Positions 47,133 through 55,079 of a stretch of DNA of 64,000 nucleotides are shown in pieces. Both the position numbers and the translations under genes were made by a program. The DNA lies in contig DVGZ01000029.1 of assembly GCA_018712435.1 (NCBI GenBank), positions 1 through 64,000 of the forward strand. Reading direction: 5' to 3'. Under the pieces are notes generated by a model, which did no database searches, had not been told where the DNA came from, and saw only the letters and a list, made by a program, of their open reading frames with translations. This DNA is from Candidatus Caccousia avicola (GTDB lineage: Bacteria; Bacillota; Clostridia; Oscillospirales; Acutalibacteraceae). The first letter of the stretch is position 1; the number at the start of each line of letters is the position of its first letter.

Positions 47133-47762
47133 ATGGCGGTCCAGACGGTCCCCACAAAAGGCAACCTTCTGGCGACGAAGAAATCGCTTGAACTGTCGCG
47201 CACAGGCTTTGAGCTTCTGGATCGGAAGCGCAATATCCTGATCCGCGAGATGATGGCCCTGATCGACCGCGCCGCCAGCATTCAGGACAAGATTGACACG
47301 ACCTACGCGCAGGCTTACAAGGCGCTCCAGATGGCCAACATTGCCTCGGGCATCTGCTACGAAGTCTCGCGCACCGTCCCGGTGGAAAACGGTCTGAACG
47401 TCGCCTTCCGCAGCGTTATGGGTGTGGAGATCCCCATGGTTTCCCTCGCGGAGCACAACGATCCCATCCCCTACGGCCTGTCCAGCACCAACTCGATGAT
47501 GGACCGCGCCTACGAACGCTTCAACGAGGTCAAGCGGCTGACGGCTGAGCTGGCCGAGGTGGAAAACAGCGTGTACCGGCTGGCCGACGCGATCAAAAAG
47601 ACGCAGAAGCGGGCAAACGCGCTGAAAAACATCATGATCCCGCGCTTCGAGGAAACGGTGAAATTCATTACCGACGCTTTGGAGGAAAAGGATCGTGAGG
47701 AGTTCTCCCGCCTGAAGGTCATCAAAAGTCAGAAAACGGCAAAGAGCCAGAAGAACGCATAA
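47133..47762 (+). CDS. ntpD: V-type ATP synthase subunit D
   Basis: A 209-residue central rotor-shaft subunit, mostly a long antiparallel coiled coil. The N-terminal helix VPTKGNLLATKKSLELSRTG and the C-terminal helix KKTQKRANALKNIMIPRFEE are the conserved ends that fill the A3B3 core. The tail is Lys/Gln-rich. Last gene of the operon, followed by a terminator. Confidence 0.96.
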   Translation: MAVQTVPTKGNLLATKKSLELSRTGFELLDRKRNILIREMMALIDRAASIQDKIDTTYAQAYKALQMANIASGICYEVSRTVPVENGLNVAFRSVMGVEIPMVSLAEHNDPIPYGLSSTNSMMDRAYERFNEVKRLTAELAEVENSVYRLADAIKKTQKRANALKNIMIPRFEETVKFITDALEEKDREEFSRLKVIKSQKTAKSQKNA

Positions 47763-47785
47763 ATCCGCGCCGATACGGCGCATAT

Positions 47786-47824
47786 AAAAAGCAGAGAGAC
47801 GCCCGAGGCGTTTCTCTGCTTTTT
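47786..47824 (+). terminator. Terminator of the V-ATPase operon
   Basis: AAAAAGCAGAGA-ACGCC pairs with GGCGT-CTCTGCTTTTT around a CGAG tetraloop. A strong hairpin with a T-run, 24 nt after the ntpD stop. Confidence 0.9.
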
Positions 47825-47845
47825 CTCTCGCACCGGAGATTTTCC

Positions 47846-47874
47846 TTGCGTTTTCTTTTCAATCCCGGTATCAT
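47846..47874 (+). promoter_or_regulatory. Promoter of the NuoE-like/sda operon
   Basis: TTGCGT (47846-47851), 17-bp spacer, TATCAT (47869-47874). Placed just after the V-ATPase terminator and 48 bp before the first start codon. Confidence 0.65.
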
Positions 47875-47921
47875 GAAAAGGAGATCCGGGAACACTTTTT
47901 CAGAAGAAAAGGAGGGGCAGC

Positions 47922-48401
47922 ATGCAGGAAGCGATTCAGGAAATCCTGGACTATTACGCCGGACGGCGCGATAAAACGGATCAAACCGTTCTGGTGGAGC
48001 TGCTGCGCGAGATTCAGGAGGTGTGCGGCTGCGTTCCCCCTGACGTGCAGCACGAAGCCGCCGTGGCCTGCGGCGTGCCGAAAAGCCTGATCGCCGGGCT
48101 GGTCCGGCGTTATCCGAGCCTGCGGGAAGCGGCGTACCGGCACGTCATCACGGCCTGCACCGGCCGCTGCTGTCTTGCCAAACAGGGCGGAGCCGTGCTC
48201 GAAGCCCTGCGCCGCGAGCTTGGGGTGGAAACCGACGGCATCTCGCGCGACGGAAGCATTCTTCTCAAAACGCAGATCTGTCTCAAAAGCTGCGGCACCG
48301 CGCCGAACCTGCGAATCGACGGCGATCTGGTTCCGCACGTTTCCCCGGAGCAAATCCCGGCGCTGCTGAAAAAACTCCGCGACACGGATCCGCACGCATA
48401 G
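47922..48401 (+). CDS. Stand-alone NuoE-like thioredoxin-fold [2Fe-2S] protein
   Basis: A 159-residue protein of the 24-kDa NADH dehydrogenase (NuoE/HydC) family. An N-terminal helical part (1-75) contains LLREIQEVCGCVPPDVQHE. The thioredoxin-like domain carries four cluster ligands as CTGRCC (C-x4-C) and CLKSC (C-x3-C). It is about the normal length but no NuoF, hydrogenase or formate dehydrogenase gene is nearby. It is instead 33 nt upstream of an unknown gene and the serine dehydratase genes. It may pass electrons to a distant partner, or serve the iron-sulphur enzyme SdaA; the latter is only a guess from context. Confidence 0.85.
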   Translation: MQEAIQEILDYYAGRRDKTDQTVLVELLREIQEVCGCVPPDVQHEAAVACGVPKSLIAGLVRRYPSLREAAYRHVITACTGRCCLAKQGGAVLEALRRELGVETDGISRDGSILLKTQICLKSCGTAPNLRIDGDLVPHVSPEQIPALLKKLRDTDPHA

Positions 48402-48433
48402 AATCCAACGGTACAGCCAAAAGGAGAATCCTC

Positions 48434-48703
48434 ATGGAAGAAAACCGCTTTGAGATCCCAAAGGCGGATTATTTCACTTTAAATTACAACATCTATTGCG
48501 GAAGCATGGACGGCTTCAATTACCGGCTGAACGCCAAAAGCAAGGAGACGCTCACCGTCTCTGTCTGGCTGGGACGCCTTTGTCTGGAAAAAAGCGAACT
48601 GGCCGCCGAGGAAAGCTTTCCGCTGGATGAGGAGGGCTATCAGAAAGCGCTCTCCTGGCTCGAAACAGAATTTCAGACCTTGCACGAAGGAGGCGGCACA
48701 TGA
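48434..48703 (+). CDS. Small protein of unknown function, coupled to sdaAB
   Basis: An 89-residue soluble, acidic protein that I do not recognise. It is likely mixed alpha/beta: strands in YFTLNYNIYCGS and TLTVSVWLGRLCL, ending in a helix (EEGYQKALSWLETEFQTL). Two cysteines do not form a metal motif. It is real: AAAGGAG precedes the ATG, coding bias matches its neighbours, and its stop overlaps the sdaAB start as ATGA. Translational coupling suggests it is needed in step with the serine dehydratase. Confidence 0.8.
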   Translation: MEENRFEIPKADYFTLNYNIYCGSMDGFNYRLNAKSKETLTVSVWLGRLCLEKSELAAEESFPLDEEGYQKALSWLETEFQTLHEGGGT

Positions 48704-49362
48704 GACTGTTTGACGTAATTGGACCCATCATGACAGGGCCTTCCAGCTCCCACACGGCGGGAGCGGTGAAAATCGGGCTGGTGACGCGCGCCATGCTGGG
48801 CGGGGAACCTGCCCGCGCGTCCATTCTGCTGCACGGCTCGTTCGCGCAGACAGGGCGGGGCCATGGCACCGACCGCGCCATTGTGGCGGGACTTTTGGGG
48901 ATGCACCCGGACGATCCGCGGATCCCGGACAGCTTTGCCCTCGCGGAGCAGGCGGGGCTTTCCTTTTCCTTCACCACCGGAACGCTCAAAAACGTGCATC
49001 CAAACACAGCCGCGCTGACGGTGCAAAATACGAATGGGAATCAGCTTGAAGTCGTCGCTTCGTCGCTCGGCGGCGGGCGAATCCAGATCTGCCGCGTGGA
49101 CGGCATTGAGACGGGTTTCTCCGGCGGCAGCAACACGCTCATTGTCCACAACGAGGACAAGCCCGGCTGTGCCGCCGTCGTGACGGCGCTGCTGGCGCGT
49201 TTCGGGCTGAACATTGCCACCATGCAGCTGTGCCGCAATTTTCCGGGAGGCTACGCTGTGATGGTGATTGAGTGCGACCAATACATCCCGGAGGAGCTGG
49301 CACACGAGCTGGAACAGGCGGACGGTGTGGCCCGCGTCACCCGGCTGAATCTCGACGTATGA
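48700..49362 (+). CDS. sdaAB: L-serine ammonia-lyase, beta subunit
   Basis: A 220-residue subunit of the iron-sulphur serine dehydratase that turns L-serine into pyruvate and ammonia. The N-terminal domain has the signature GPSSSHTAGAVKIG at about residues 10-23 and a second block GHGTDRAIVAGLLG. The C-terminal ACT domain (about 148-220) begins NTLIVHNEDKPGCAAVV and may sense serine. Two-subunit arrangement as in Bacillus. sdaAA follows 13 nt later. Confidence 0.95.
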   Translation: MRLFDVIGPIMTGPSSSHTAGAVKIGLVTRAMLGGEPARASILLHGSFAQTGRGHGTDRAIVAGLLGMHPDDPRIPDSFALAEQAGLSFSFTTGTLKNVHPNTAALTVQNTNGNQLEVVASSLGGGRIQICRVDGIETGFSGGSNTLIVHNEDKPGCAAVVTALLARFGLNIATMQLCRNFPGGYAVMVIECDQYIPEELAHELEQADGVARVTRLNLDV

Positions 49363-49375
49363 AAGGAGACGCGTT

Positions 49376-50248
49376 ATGGCGATCGATTCCATTGCCGCCC
49401 TGTTGAGCCGGACGGAGGAAAGCGGCCTTCCGCTCTGGGAGGTCATTTTACAGGAGGATCTGGCGGAGGGGCAATCCTCACGGGAGGACTCTCTGAAACA
49501 AATGGCGCGTCTCTGGGAGGCCATGAAGGAATCCGGCGACGCGTACCGGCCGGAAGAACGCTCCCGAAGCGGCCTGTCCGGCGGCGACAGCGCCAAGGTG
49601 CAGGCCGCTATGGAGGGCGGCACGCTCTACGGCGGCCGCTTTTTTCAGGAAGTGATTGCGCAAGCTTTGCGGATCAGCGAGTGCAACGCCTGTATGAAAC
49701 GTATTGTAGCGGCTCCGACCGCCGGTTCCTGCGGCGTTCTTCCCGCCGTCCTGCTTCCCCTGCTGCGGCAGGGAGAAAGCGAGGAGGAGATCCTGCACGC
49801 CCTCTATGTGGCGGCGGGTTTTGGAGAAGTGATCGCCACGCGCGCTTCGATCTCCGGCGCGGAGGGCGGATGCCAGGCGGAGATCGGCTCCGCTTCGGCC
49901 ATGGCGGCCGCTGCTCTCACCCAGCTGCGCGGCGGCACGCCCGCCATGTGCGCCCACGCCTGCGCGATGGCTCTGTCCAACCTGATGGGGCTGGTCTGCG
50001 ATCCCGTGGCCGGGCTGGTGGAGGTTCCCTGTATCCATCGGAACGTGGTGGGAGCGGTCAACGCGCTGAGCTGCGCCGATATGGCGCTTTCCGGCGTGGA
50101 GTGCCGCATCCCGGCAGACGAGGTGATTGACGCAATGGCCCGCGTCGGTACGGAAATGGACGATTCCCTGCGAGAGACGGGCGAGGGCGGTCTTGCAGGC
50201 ACCCCGACCGGCAAGGCCATTGCGGAACGTCTGGCGGCGGAGGGATAA
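49376..50248 (+). CDS. sdaAA: L-serine ammonia-lyase, alpha subunit
   Basis: A 290-residue catalytic subunit carrying the [4Fe-4S] cluster of the oxygen-sensitive serine dehydratase. Cluster-type cysteines are in ECNACMKRIVAAPTAGSCGV, in HACAMALSNLMGLVCDP and in VEVPCIHRN. GAEGGCQAEIGSASAMAAAA is the conserved glycine-rich region. Full length. AAAGGAG lies upstream of the ATG. It ends the operon; a damaged stretch with two gene remnants follows directly. Confidence 0.96.
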   Translation: MAIDSIAALLSRTEESGLPLWEVILQEDLAEGQSSREDSLKQMARLWEAMKESGDAYRPEERSRSGLSGGDSAKVQAAMEGGTLYGGRFFQEVIAQALRISECNACMKRIVAAPTAGSCGVLPAVLLPLLRQGESEEEILHALYVAAGFGEVIATRASISGAEGGCQAEIGSASAMAAAALTQLRGGTPAMCAHACAMALSNLMGLVCDPVAGLVEVPCIHRNVVGAVNALSCADMALSGVECRIPADEVIDAMARVGTEMDDSLRETGEGGLAGTPTGKAIAERLAAEG

Positions 50249-50261
50249 CGGATCCTTCCAT

Positions 50262-50327
50262 TCAGACAAAATGGGAAAAATGCTTTCGGAACTGGGAAGG
50301 CGACAGCCCGTAATACCGCCGGAACGC
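50262..50327 (-). pseudogene. AraC-family regulator, C-terminal remnant
   Basis: The last 21 codons of an AraC/XylS regulator, reading AFRRYYGLSPSQFRK and then HFSHFV and a stop. The FRRYYGLSPSQFRK block is the conserved end of the second helix-turn-helix. Everything upstream of it is missing: to the right the same strand continues as antisense of a different gene fragment. No start or DNA-binding domain remains. Confidence 0.7.
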
Positions 50328-50479
50328 CGGACGAAGTGCGGGCCAAGGTATTCGAGCATATGGAAATCGCCAAACCCTTCGGAGGGCTTTTGCCCGCTCC
50401 CACCCATCTCCTGGAACCCGAAGTACCATGGGAAAACATCCTCGCCTATGTGGAGACCTGCCAGGATTACCGTCCTTAA
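50312..50479 (+). pseudogene. URO-D family protein, C-terminal remnant
   Basis: The open frame gives NTAGTPDEVRAKVFEHMEIA, then KPFGGLLPAPTHLLEPEVPW and ENILAYVETCQDYRP before TAA. The pattern GTPDEV...GG..PAPTH...PEVPWENI is the C-terminus of uroporphyrinogen-decarboxylase-like proteins (often corrinoid-linked methyltransferases in anaerobes). Only about 55 codons survive; the barrel and metal site are gone. It joins the AraC remnant at about 50312-50327 and runs up to the gluQ stop on the opposite strand. Confidence 0.7.
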
Positions 50480-51432
50480 TCCCACAGCCAGGCCGGGAGA
50501 CGGATATCCTCACGGGGCAGCTTGTCCCACGCAAACAGCGGAATCAAATCCCCGGCGGAAACCGGTTCCGGACGATCCATCAGTCCCGCGGCACAGGCAA
50601 GGAATCCCAGGATCTCTCCGGAGGAAAAGCGTTTGCGGAGAGCACCGAGATCCAAAGCGCCGTCGCGCTTGGAAAGCCGCCTGCCGTCCGGGGCCAGCAA
50701 AAGCGGAATATGTCCGAACTCCGGCGCGTGCAGCTGAAGAAGGCGGTACAAATAAAGCTGGCGTGGTGTGGAATCGAGAAGATCCCGTCCCCGCACCACC
50801 TGCGTGACGCCCATCAAAGCGTCGTCCACCACCACGGCAAGCTGGTAAGCGAACACACCGTCGGAGCGGCGCACAAGGAAATCTCCGCATTCTTGGGCCA
50901 GATTTTCCCGGTAAACGCCGCAGCAGAGGTCACAAAAGGAGACAATTTCGTCGGGAACCATCAGGCGGGCGGCGGGCCTGCGGCTCTTTGCAAGCGTCTG
51001 CCGTTCCTGCTCCGTCAGGGATCGGCAGCGGCCTGTATACAAAACACGTCCATCGGAAAGGTGCGGAGCTTCGGCGGCATGAAGCTCCGCGCGGCTGCAA
51101 AAGCAGGGGTAGATCAACCCCTGCTTTTGTAATTTTTGGAAGGCTTCCTCGTAAATCGCGGTGCGCTCACTCTGATAATAGGGGCCACGCGGCCCTCCCC
51201 GGCTGCCGCCTTCGTCCCAATCCAGGCCGAGCCAGAGGAGATCCTGCTCCAGCATATCCGCATTTGTGCGGAGACAGCGCTGCGGATCCAGATCCTCCTG
51301 CCGAAGAAGGATGCGCCCACCTTCCGATCGGGCCGCCAGCCACGCCATCAGCGCGCAAAACACATTGCCCAGGTGCATTCTTCCGCTGGGACTGGGCGCA
51401 AACCGCCCCACCGTCTGTTTTCCCTGCTCCAT
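50476..51432 (-). CDS. gluQ: Glutamyl-Q tRNA(Asp) synthetase
   Basis: A 318-residue GluRS paralogue without the anticodon-binding domain, which attaches glutamate to queuosine 34 of tRNA-Asp. The HIGH region is RFAPSPSGRMHLGNVFCAL, and the KMSKS counterpart is GRRLSKRDGAL. A zinc site typical of this family is visible as C-F-C in YPCFCSRAELHA and Tyr/Cys in VLYTGRCR. The sequence RQEDLDPQR replaces the usual RIEDTD. A discriminating GluRS is much longer (about 480), so this is GluQ. It is common in Proteobacteria but patchy in Firmicutes. A structured leader of about 180 nt lies upstream. Confidence 0.9.
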   Translation of the reverse strand: MEQGKQTVGRFAPSPSGRMHLGNVFCALMAWLAARSEGGRILLRQEDLDPQRCLRTNADMLEQDLLWLGLDWDEGGSRGGPRGPYYQSERTAIYEEAFQKLQKQGLIYPCFCSRAELHAAEAPHLSDGRVLYTGRCRSLTEQERQTLAKSRRPAARLMVPDEIVSFCDLCCGVYRENLAQECGDFLVRRSDGVFAYQLAVVVDDALMGVTQVVRGRDLLDSTPRQLYLYRLLQLHAPEFGHIPLLLAPDGRRLSKRDGALDLGALRKRFSSGEILGFLACAAGLMDRPEPVSAGDLIPLFAWDKLPREDIRLPAWLWD

Positions 51433-51439
51433 TGTCTTC

Positions 51440-51621
51440 CCCTCTCTATTCGTACACTCTCCCCGGCCATCGGTGTATTTAGCTGAACGCTTTACGTCCG
51501 CTGCTGCCGCGGAGAAACACGGGAGCAGGTCCAGACCGTCCCGCGCTGGCGGGCTGACACTTTACACCGTGCTAATGCGCGGGCCGCTGCGTGCAGACTC
51601 AGTCTGCCTGCGTCTATTATA
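51440..51621 (-). promoter_or_regulatory. Candidate structured leader and -10 box of gluQ
   Basis: A minus-strand TATAAT (51621-51616) begins a leader of about 175 nt before gluQ. Right after the expected start is the palindrome GCAGACTGAGTCTGC (51591-51605). Then a GC-rich stem CCCGCGC...GCGCGGG spans about 51540-51582, and further arms occur toward the gene. It contains no ORF and no T-box consensus, and I do not recognise a known riboswitch class. The rest of this 378-bp gap (51622-51810) holds the AT-rich promoter region for the plus-strand gene. Confidence 0.5.
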
Positions 51622-51739
51622 CCATACTTTCTTTTCGCCAAAATAAGAGATTACTCTTTTGCTTGTCGAAAGAGGGGCGCAAAAACTTCACCAGATTGTA
51701 AAATTTTTCAAATTTGATAGATTCTTTCCTGGGAAATGA

Positions 51740-51745
51740 TATAAT
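51740..51745 (+). promoter_or_regulatory. Extended -10 element of the polyphosphate kinase gene
   Basis: TGATATAAT gives an extended TGn and a perfect TATAAT. The -35 is weak: a TTGATA lies at a spacing of about 20 bp. The start codon is 66 bp downstream. Confidence 0.6.
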
Positions 51746-51810
51746 ATGATTGATATGCCTCATAAAATCCGACACGAAAACCGGTTGGAGAAAAAGAAAG
51801 GTGTGATACC

Positions 51811-53298
51811 ATGTTGAAGGAATTCCCGCTGGGCCGCGAAATTGATCGACCCTCGGCGGAATCCGCCATCGAGTCTTTTCGGGAAAAACTCTCCGCGCAG
51901 CAGCTTCTGCTCAAGGAAAAAAAGCTTCCCGTTATTCTTTTGATTGAAGGCTGGGGCGCTTCCGGAAAAGGAAGCCTGATCGGCCGCTTGATCCGCTATC
52001 TGGATCCCCGCTTTTACACCGTCTGCACCCGCAGCGTTCCATCCGACGAGGAGTTGCGCAAGCCCTTCCTCTGGCACTACTTCACCAAAATCCCGCAGGC
52101 CGGAAAAATCGTCCTGTTTGATTCCGGATGGATGGAAGAAACTGTGCGGAGTGTGGAAAGCAAGGAACTGAAAAAAAGAGAGCTGACGGAGCGTTTGGAC
52201 GGCATCCGCATTTTCGAGCGGCAGCTTGTGGAAAACGGCTACCTGGTGATTAAGCTGTTCCTTCATATTTCCAGAGAGGAACAGAAAAAGCGTTTGGAAG
52301 CGCTGGAAGAGGATAAAAACACCGACTGGCGCGTCACCAAGAACGACTGGCAGCAGAACAAGCACTATGACAAACAGCTCAAGCGCTTTGACAAATACCT
52401 GGAAGCGACCTCCGTTCCCTGGGCTCCCTGGCATATTCTCGACGCCACCAACCGTAAGGAGGCGGAGCTTGCCGCATTCCGCATTGTGACGGAATCCATT
52501 GATCGTGCTCTGGAACGCCGTCCCGGCTCCACCCCTCTTCCGAAAACGGAACAGTTCCCGCTGGTGCAGATGCCTCTGCTGTCCAAGGTCAGCCTGGACA
52601 AAACGGTGCGCTCGGACGAAGAATACCGCACGCAGCTGAAATCCGCGCAGAAGCGATTGCGCGAGCTTCACAATATGCTGTACCGCAAAAAGATTCCGCT
52701 TATCATCGTTTACGAGGGCTGGGACGCGGCCGGAAAGGGCGGCAATATCAAACGCCTTGCCTCCGCTCTCGACCCGCGCGGCGCCGAGGTACATCCCATT
52801 GCCGCGCCGGAATCGTTTGAGCTTTCCCGCCATTATCTTTGGCGCTTCTGGACCCGCCTGCCCAAAACGGGGCACGTTGCCATTTTCGATCGCAGCTGGT
52901 ATGGCCGCGTGATGGTGGAGCGTCTGGAAGGTCTTTGCTCCGAAGCGGACTGGAAACGCGCGTACCACGAAATGAATGAGTTTGAACATGAGCTGGTTCG
53001 CTGGGGAGCCATCGTGATCAAGTTCTGGATCCACATCGACCCTGACACCCAGCTCGAGCGTTTCCAGGAACGTCAAAACACCCCGGAAAAGCGCTGGAAG
53101 ATCACCGACGAGGATTGGCGCAACCGTGAAAAATGGCCGCAGTACGAAAAGGCGGTCAACGAAATGCTGCGCAAGACCAGCACGCAGTTCGCCCCCTGGT
53201 ATATTGTGGAGTCGAAGGACAAGCGCTACGCGCGTCTGAAAGCTTTGAACACCGTTATCCAGGCCATCGAAACCAGAATTCGGGACGACGAAAAATAA
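51811..53298 (+). CDS. Two-domain polyphosphate kinase 2 (polyphosphate:AMP phosphotransferase type)
   Basis: A 495-residue protein with two tandem PPK2 domains. The N-terminal domain has Walker A in EGWGASGKGSLIGRL (about residue 48-58) and LDPRFYTVCTRSVPS. The C-terminal domain has YEGWDAAGKGGNIKRLASAL and FDRSWYGRVMVERLEGLC, with both Walker motifs and the lid region intact. In Pseudomonas and Acinetobacter the two-domain form phosphorylates AMP to ADP with polyphosphate, using mainly the C-terminal site. The donor is likely polyphosphate; nucleotide preference is inferred. It is followed by an RlmI-like gene 32 nt away, perhaps co-transcribed. Confidence 0.92.
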   Translation: MLKEFPLGREIDRPSAESAIESFREKLSAQQLLLKEKKLPVILLIEGWGASGKGSLIGRLIRYLDPRFYTVCTRSVPSDEELRKPFLWHYFTKIPQAGKIVLFDSGWMEETVRSVESKELKKRELTERLDGIRIFERQLVENGYLVIKLFLHISREEQKKRLEALEEDKNTDWRVTKNDWQQNKHYDKQLKRFDKYLEATSVPWAPWHILDATNRKEAELAAFRIVTESIDRALERRPGSTPLPKTEQFPLVQMPLLSKVSLDKTVRSDEEYRTQLKSAQKRLRELHNMLYRKKIPLIIVYEGWDAAGKGGNIKRLASALDPRGAEVHPIAAPESFELSRHYLWRFWTRLPKTGHVAIFDRSWYGRVMVERLEGLCSEADWKRAYHEMNEFEHELVRWGAIVIKFWIHIDPDTQLERFQERQNTPEKRWKITDEDWRNREKWPQYEKAVNEMLRKTSTQFAPWYIVESKDKRYARLKALNTVIQAIETRIRDDEK

Positions 53299-53330
53299 AA
53301 AAGCAACGCACAGAAAGGATAGAATACAGA

Positions 53331-54548
53331 ATGGATCAAGGTTTTCCCCGGTTTACCGTATCGGATAAGGCGGAACGGAGCATCCGTCTCGGCCATCCCT
53401 GGGTGTACGATACGGAAATTCTCTCAGGCGAAGGAGCGGACGGCTGCCTGGCCACCGTCCTCAACCGAAAAGGCCGCTGGCTCGGCACTGCCCTGTTTAA
53501 CAGCCGCTCAAAAATCCGTCTTCGCCTGATCTCCCGCAACACCAACGACGATTTCAGCGAATCCTTTTTTGAGCGCCGCCTGCGCCACGCCGTGGAGTAC
53601 CGCCGCACCGTCATGGGGCCGGATTTTTCCTGCTGCCGTCTGATTTTCGGAGAGGCAGACTTCTTCCCCGGCCTGACCGTCGACCGCTTCGGCAATATCC
53701 TTGTCGCGCAGACGCTTTCGCTTGGTATGGAGCAGCGCAAAGAGATGCTTTTCCGCCTGCTGGTCAAAATTCTGCGCGAGGAAGGGGAAACCATTGACGC
53801 CCTCTATGAGCGCAACGATGTGCGCATCCGTGAGCTGGAGGGCATGGAGCAGGGCAAGGGCTTCTTTGAAATGGAAGGACTGGCCAAGGATCTGTCCGGC
53901 GTGACAGAGATCTGTGAAAACGGGATCCGGTATGAGGTTGACTATATCAATGGACAAAAAACCGGCTTTTTTCTGGATCAGAAATACAACCGTCAGGCGG
54001 CGGCGCGTCTGGCCCCCGGACGGCGGGTGCTGGACTGCTTCACACATACCGGCGCGTTTGCCCTCAACGCGGCAAAGGCGGGAGCCGAGCACGTCTGTGC
54101 CGTGGACGTCTCAGCCGATGCTCTCACCATGGCAAGGAAAAATGCGGAGCGCAACGATCTGACGGGAAACATGTCCTTCCGGGAAGCCAATGTCTTTGAG
54201 CTTCTGACCGCCATGGGAGACACAAAAAACCGGGAATACGATTACATCATTCTGGACCCGCCTGCCTTTACCAAGTCCCACGGAACCGTGCACAGCGCGG
54301 AGCGCGGCTACCATGAGATCAACCGGCGCGCGATGCAGATTCTCCCGCGCGGCGGTTATCTGGCGACCTGCTCCTGCTCTCACTTCATGACGGAGGAGCT
54401 GTTCTGCAAAATGCTGCGGCATGCCGCGTCCGACGCGGGCCGCTCCCTGCGGCAGATCGAAGCAAGGCAGCAGTCGCCGGATCACCCCATTCTCTGGAAT
54501 GTGCCGGAGACGAATTATTTGAAATTCTATCTGTTCCAGGTGGTTTAA
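53331..54548 (+). CDS. RlmI/RlmK-like class I rRNA methyltransferase with PUA domain
   Basis: A 405-residue protein. The N-terminal PUA domain runs from about 8-80 (SIRLGHPWVYDTEILSGEGA). A linking EEHD-like domain follows, then a Rossmann methyltransferase (about 200-405). SAM motif I is VLDCFTHTGAFALNAAKAG, the acidic loop AVDVSADAL, and the catalytic-site motif IILDPPAFTKS. RlmI methylates C5 of C1962 in 23S rRNA; this protein has the same layout, but the exact base is not certain. ATG 53331 was chosen at the PUA N-terminus; the longer frame from 53133 lies inside the preceding gene. Confidence 0.9.
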   Translation: MDQGFPRFTVSDKAERSIRLGHPWVYDTEILSGEGADGCLATVLNRKGRWLGTALFNSRSKIRLRLISRNTNDDFSESFFERRLRHAVEYRRTVMGPDFSCCRLIFGEADFFPGLTVDRFGNILVAQTLSLGMEQRKEMLFRLLVKILREEGETIDALYERNDVRIRELEGMEQGKGFFEMEGLAKDLSGVTEICENGIRYEVDYINGQKTGFFLDQKYNRQAAARLAPGRRVLDCFTHTGAFALNAAKAGAEHVCAVDVSADALTMARKNAERNDLTGNMSFREANVFELLTAMGDTKNREYDYIILDPPAFTKSHGTVHSAERGYHEINRRAMQILPRGGYLATCSCSHFMTEELFCKMLRHAASDAGRSLRQIEARQQSPDHPILWNVPETNYLKFYLFQVV

Positions 54549-54560
54549 GGAGGGATTCCA

Positions 54561-54986
54561 ATGGAAATCACATTGACGCGGGGACTTCCCAACGGCGGCA
54601 GGCAGGTTCGGTTGGCTGTCTTTGTACAGGAGCAGGGCTTTGCCGAAGCTTCGGAGTTTGACGCGGTGGATCCCGCCGCCTGGCACGCTGTTCTCTGGGA
54701 GAACGGCCTTCCTCTTGCCACGGGACGGGTATTCCCCGACGAATCCCGGGAAAGCCGCTTTACGATCGGACGCATCGCGGTGCAGCGCGAATACCGCGGC
54801 TCACGGCTCGGTGCACAGATTATGGAAGCACTCGAAGAAAAAGCTCGAACCCTTGGCGCGAGGGAGGTTGGTCTGTGCGCACAGGTTCAGGCTCGGGGCT
54901 TTTATGAATCTCTCGGTTATGCTGCCTATGGCGACACGATATATGAGGAATCGGTACCGCATATCCATATGCTCAAAAAGCTGTAA
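54561..54986 (+). CDS. GNAT family N-acetyltransferase
   Basis: A 141-residue Gcn5-related acyltransferase. The acetyl-CoA pyrophosphate loop is REYRGSRLGAQIMEAL (Q/RxxGxG/A type), preceded by the strand FTIGRIAVQ. QEQGFAEASEFDAVD near the N-terminus and FYESLGYAAYGDTIYEE near the end resemble the ElaA/YjcF type that binds polyamines or small amines. The substrate is unknown. AAGGAGG precedes the ATG, 12 nt after the methyltransferase, and a strong terminator follows. Confidence 0.9.
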   Translation: MEITLTRGLPNGGRQVRLAVFVQEQGFAEASEFDAVDPAAWHAVLWENGLPLATGRVFPDESRESRFTIGRIAVQREYRGSRLGAQIMEALEEKARTLGAREVGLCAQVQARGFYESLGYAAYGDTIYEESVPHIHMLKKL

Positions 54987-55005
54987 CGTGCCTACATAGA
55001 ACAAA

Positions 55006-55057
55006 ATAACAGGGCTGTCTGAAGAAAGTTCTTCAGACAGCCCTGTTATCTGTTTTT
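55006..55057. terminator. Bidirectional terminator between GNAT and melA
   Basis: ATAACAGGGCTGTCTGAAG pairs perfectly with CTTCAGACAGCCCTGTTAT over a short loop. T-rich tracts flank both sides (TCTGTTTTTA and, on the other strand, TTTTGT), so it can end both converging genes. Confidence 0.88.
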
Positions 55058-55079
55058 ATGCGGCTTTTCAGCCCTGCTC

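Noticed and set aside
43537-47783. Two open frames of more than 700 codons on the minus strand
   Set aside because: Antisense shadows of ntpE/ntpA/ntpB/ntpD, all of which carry clear functional motifs.
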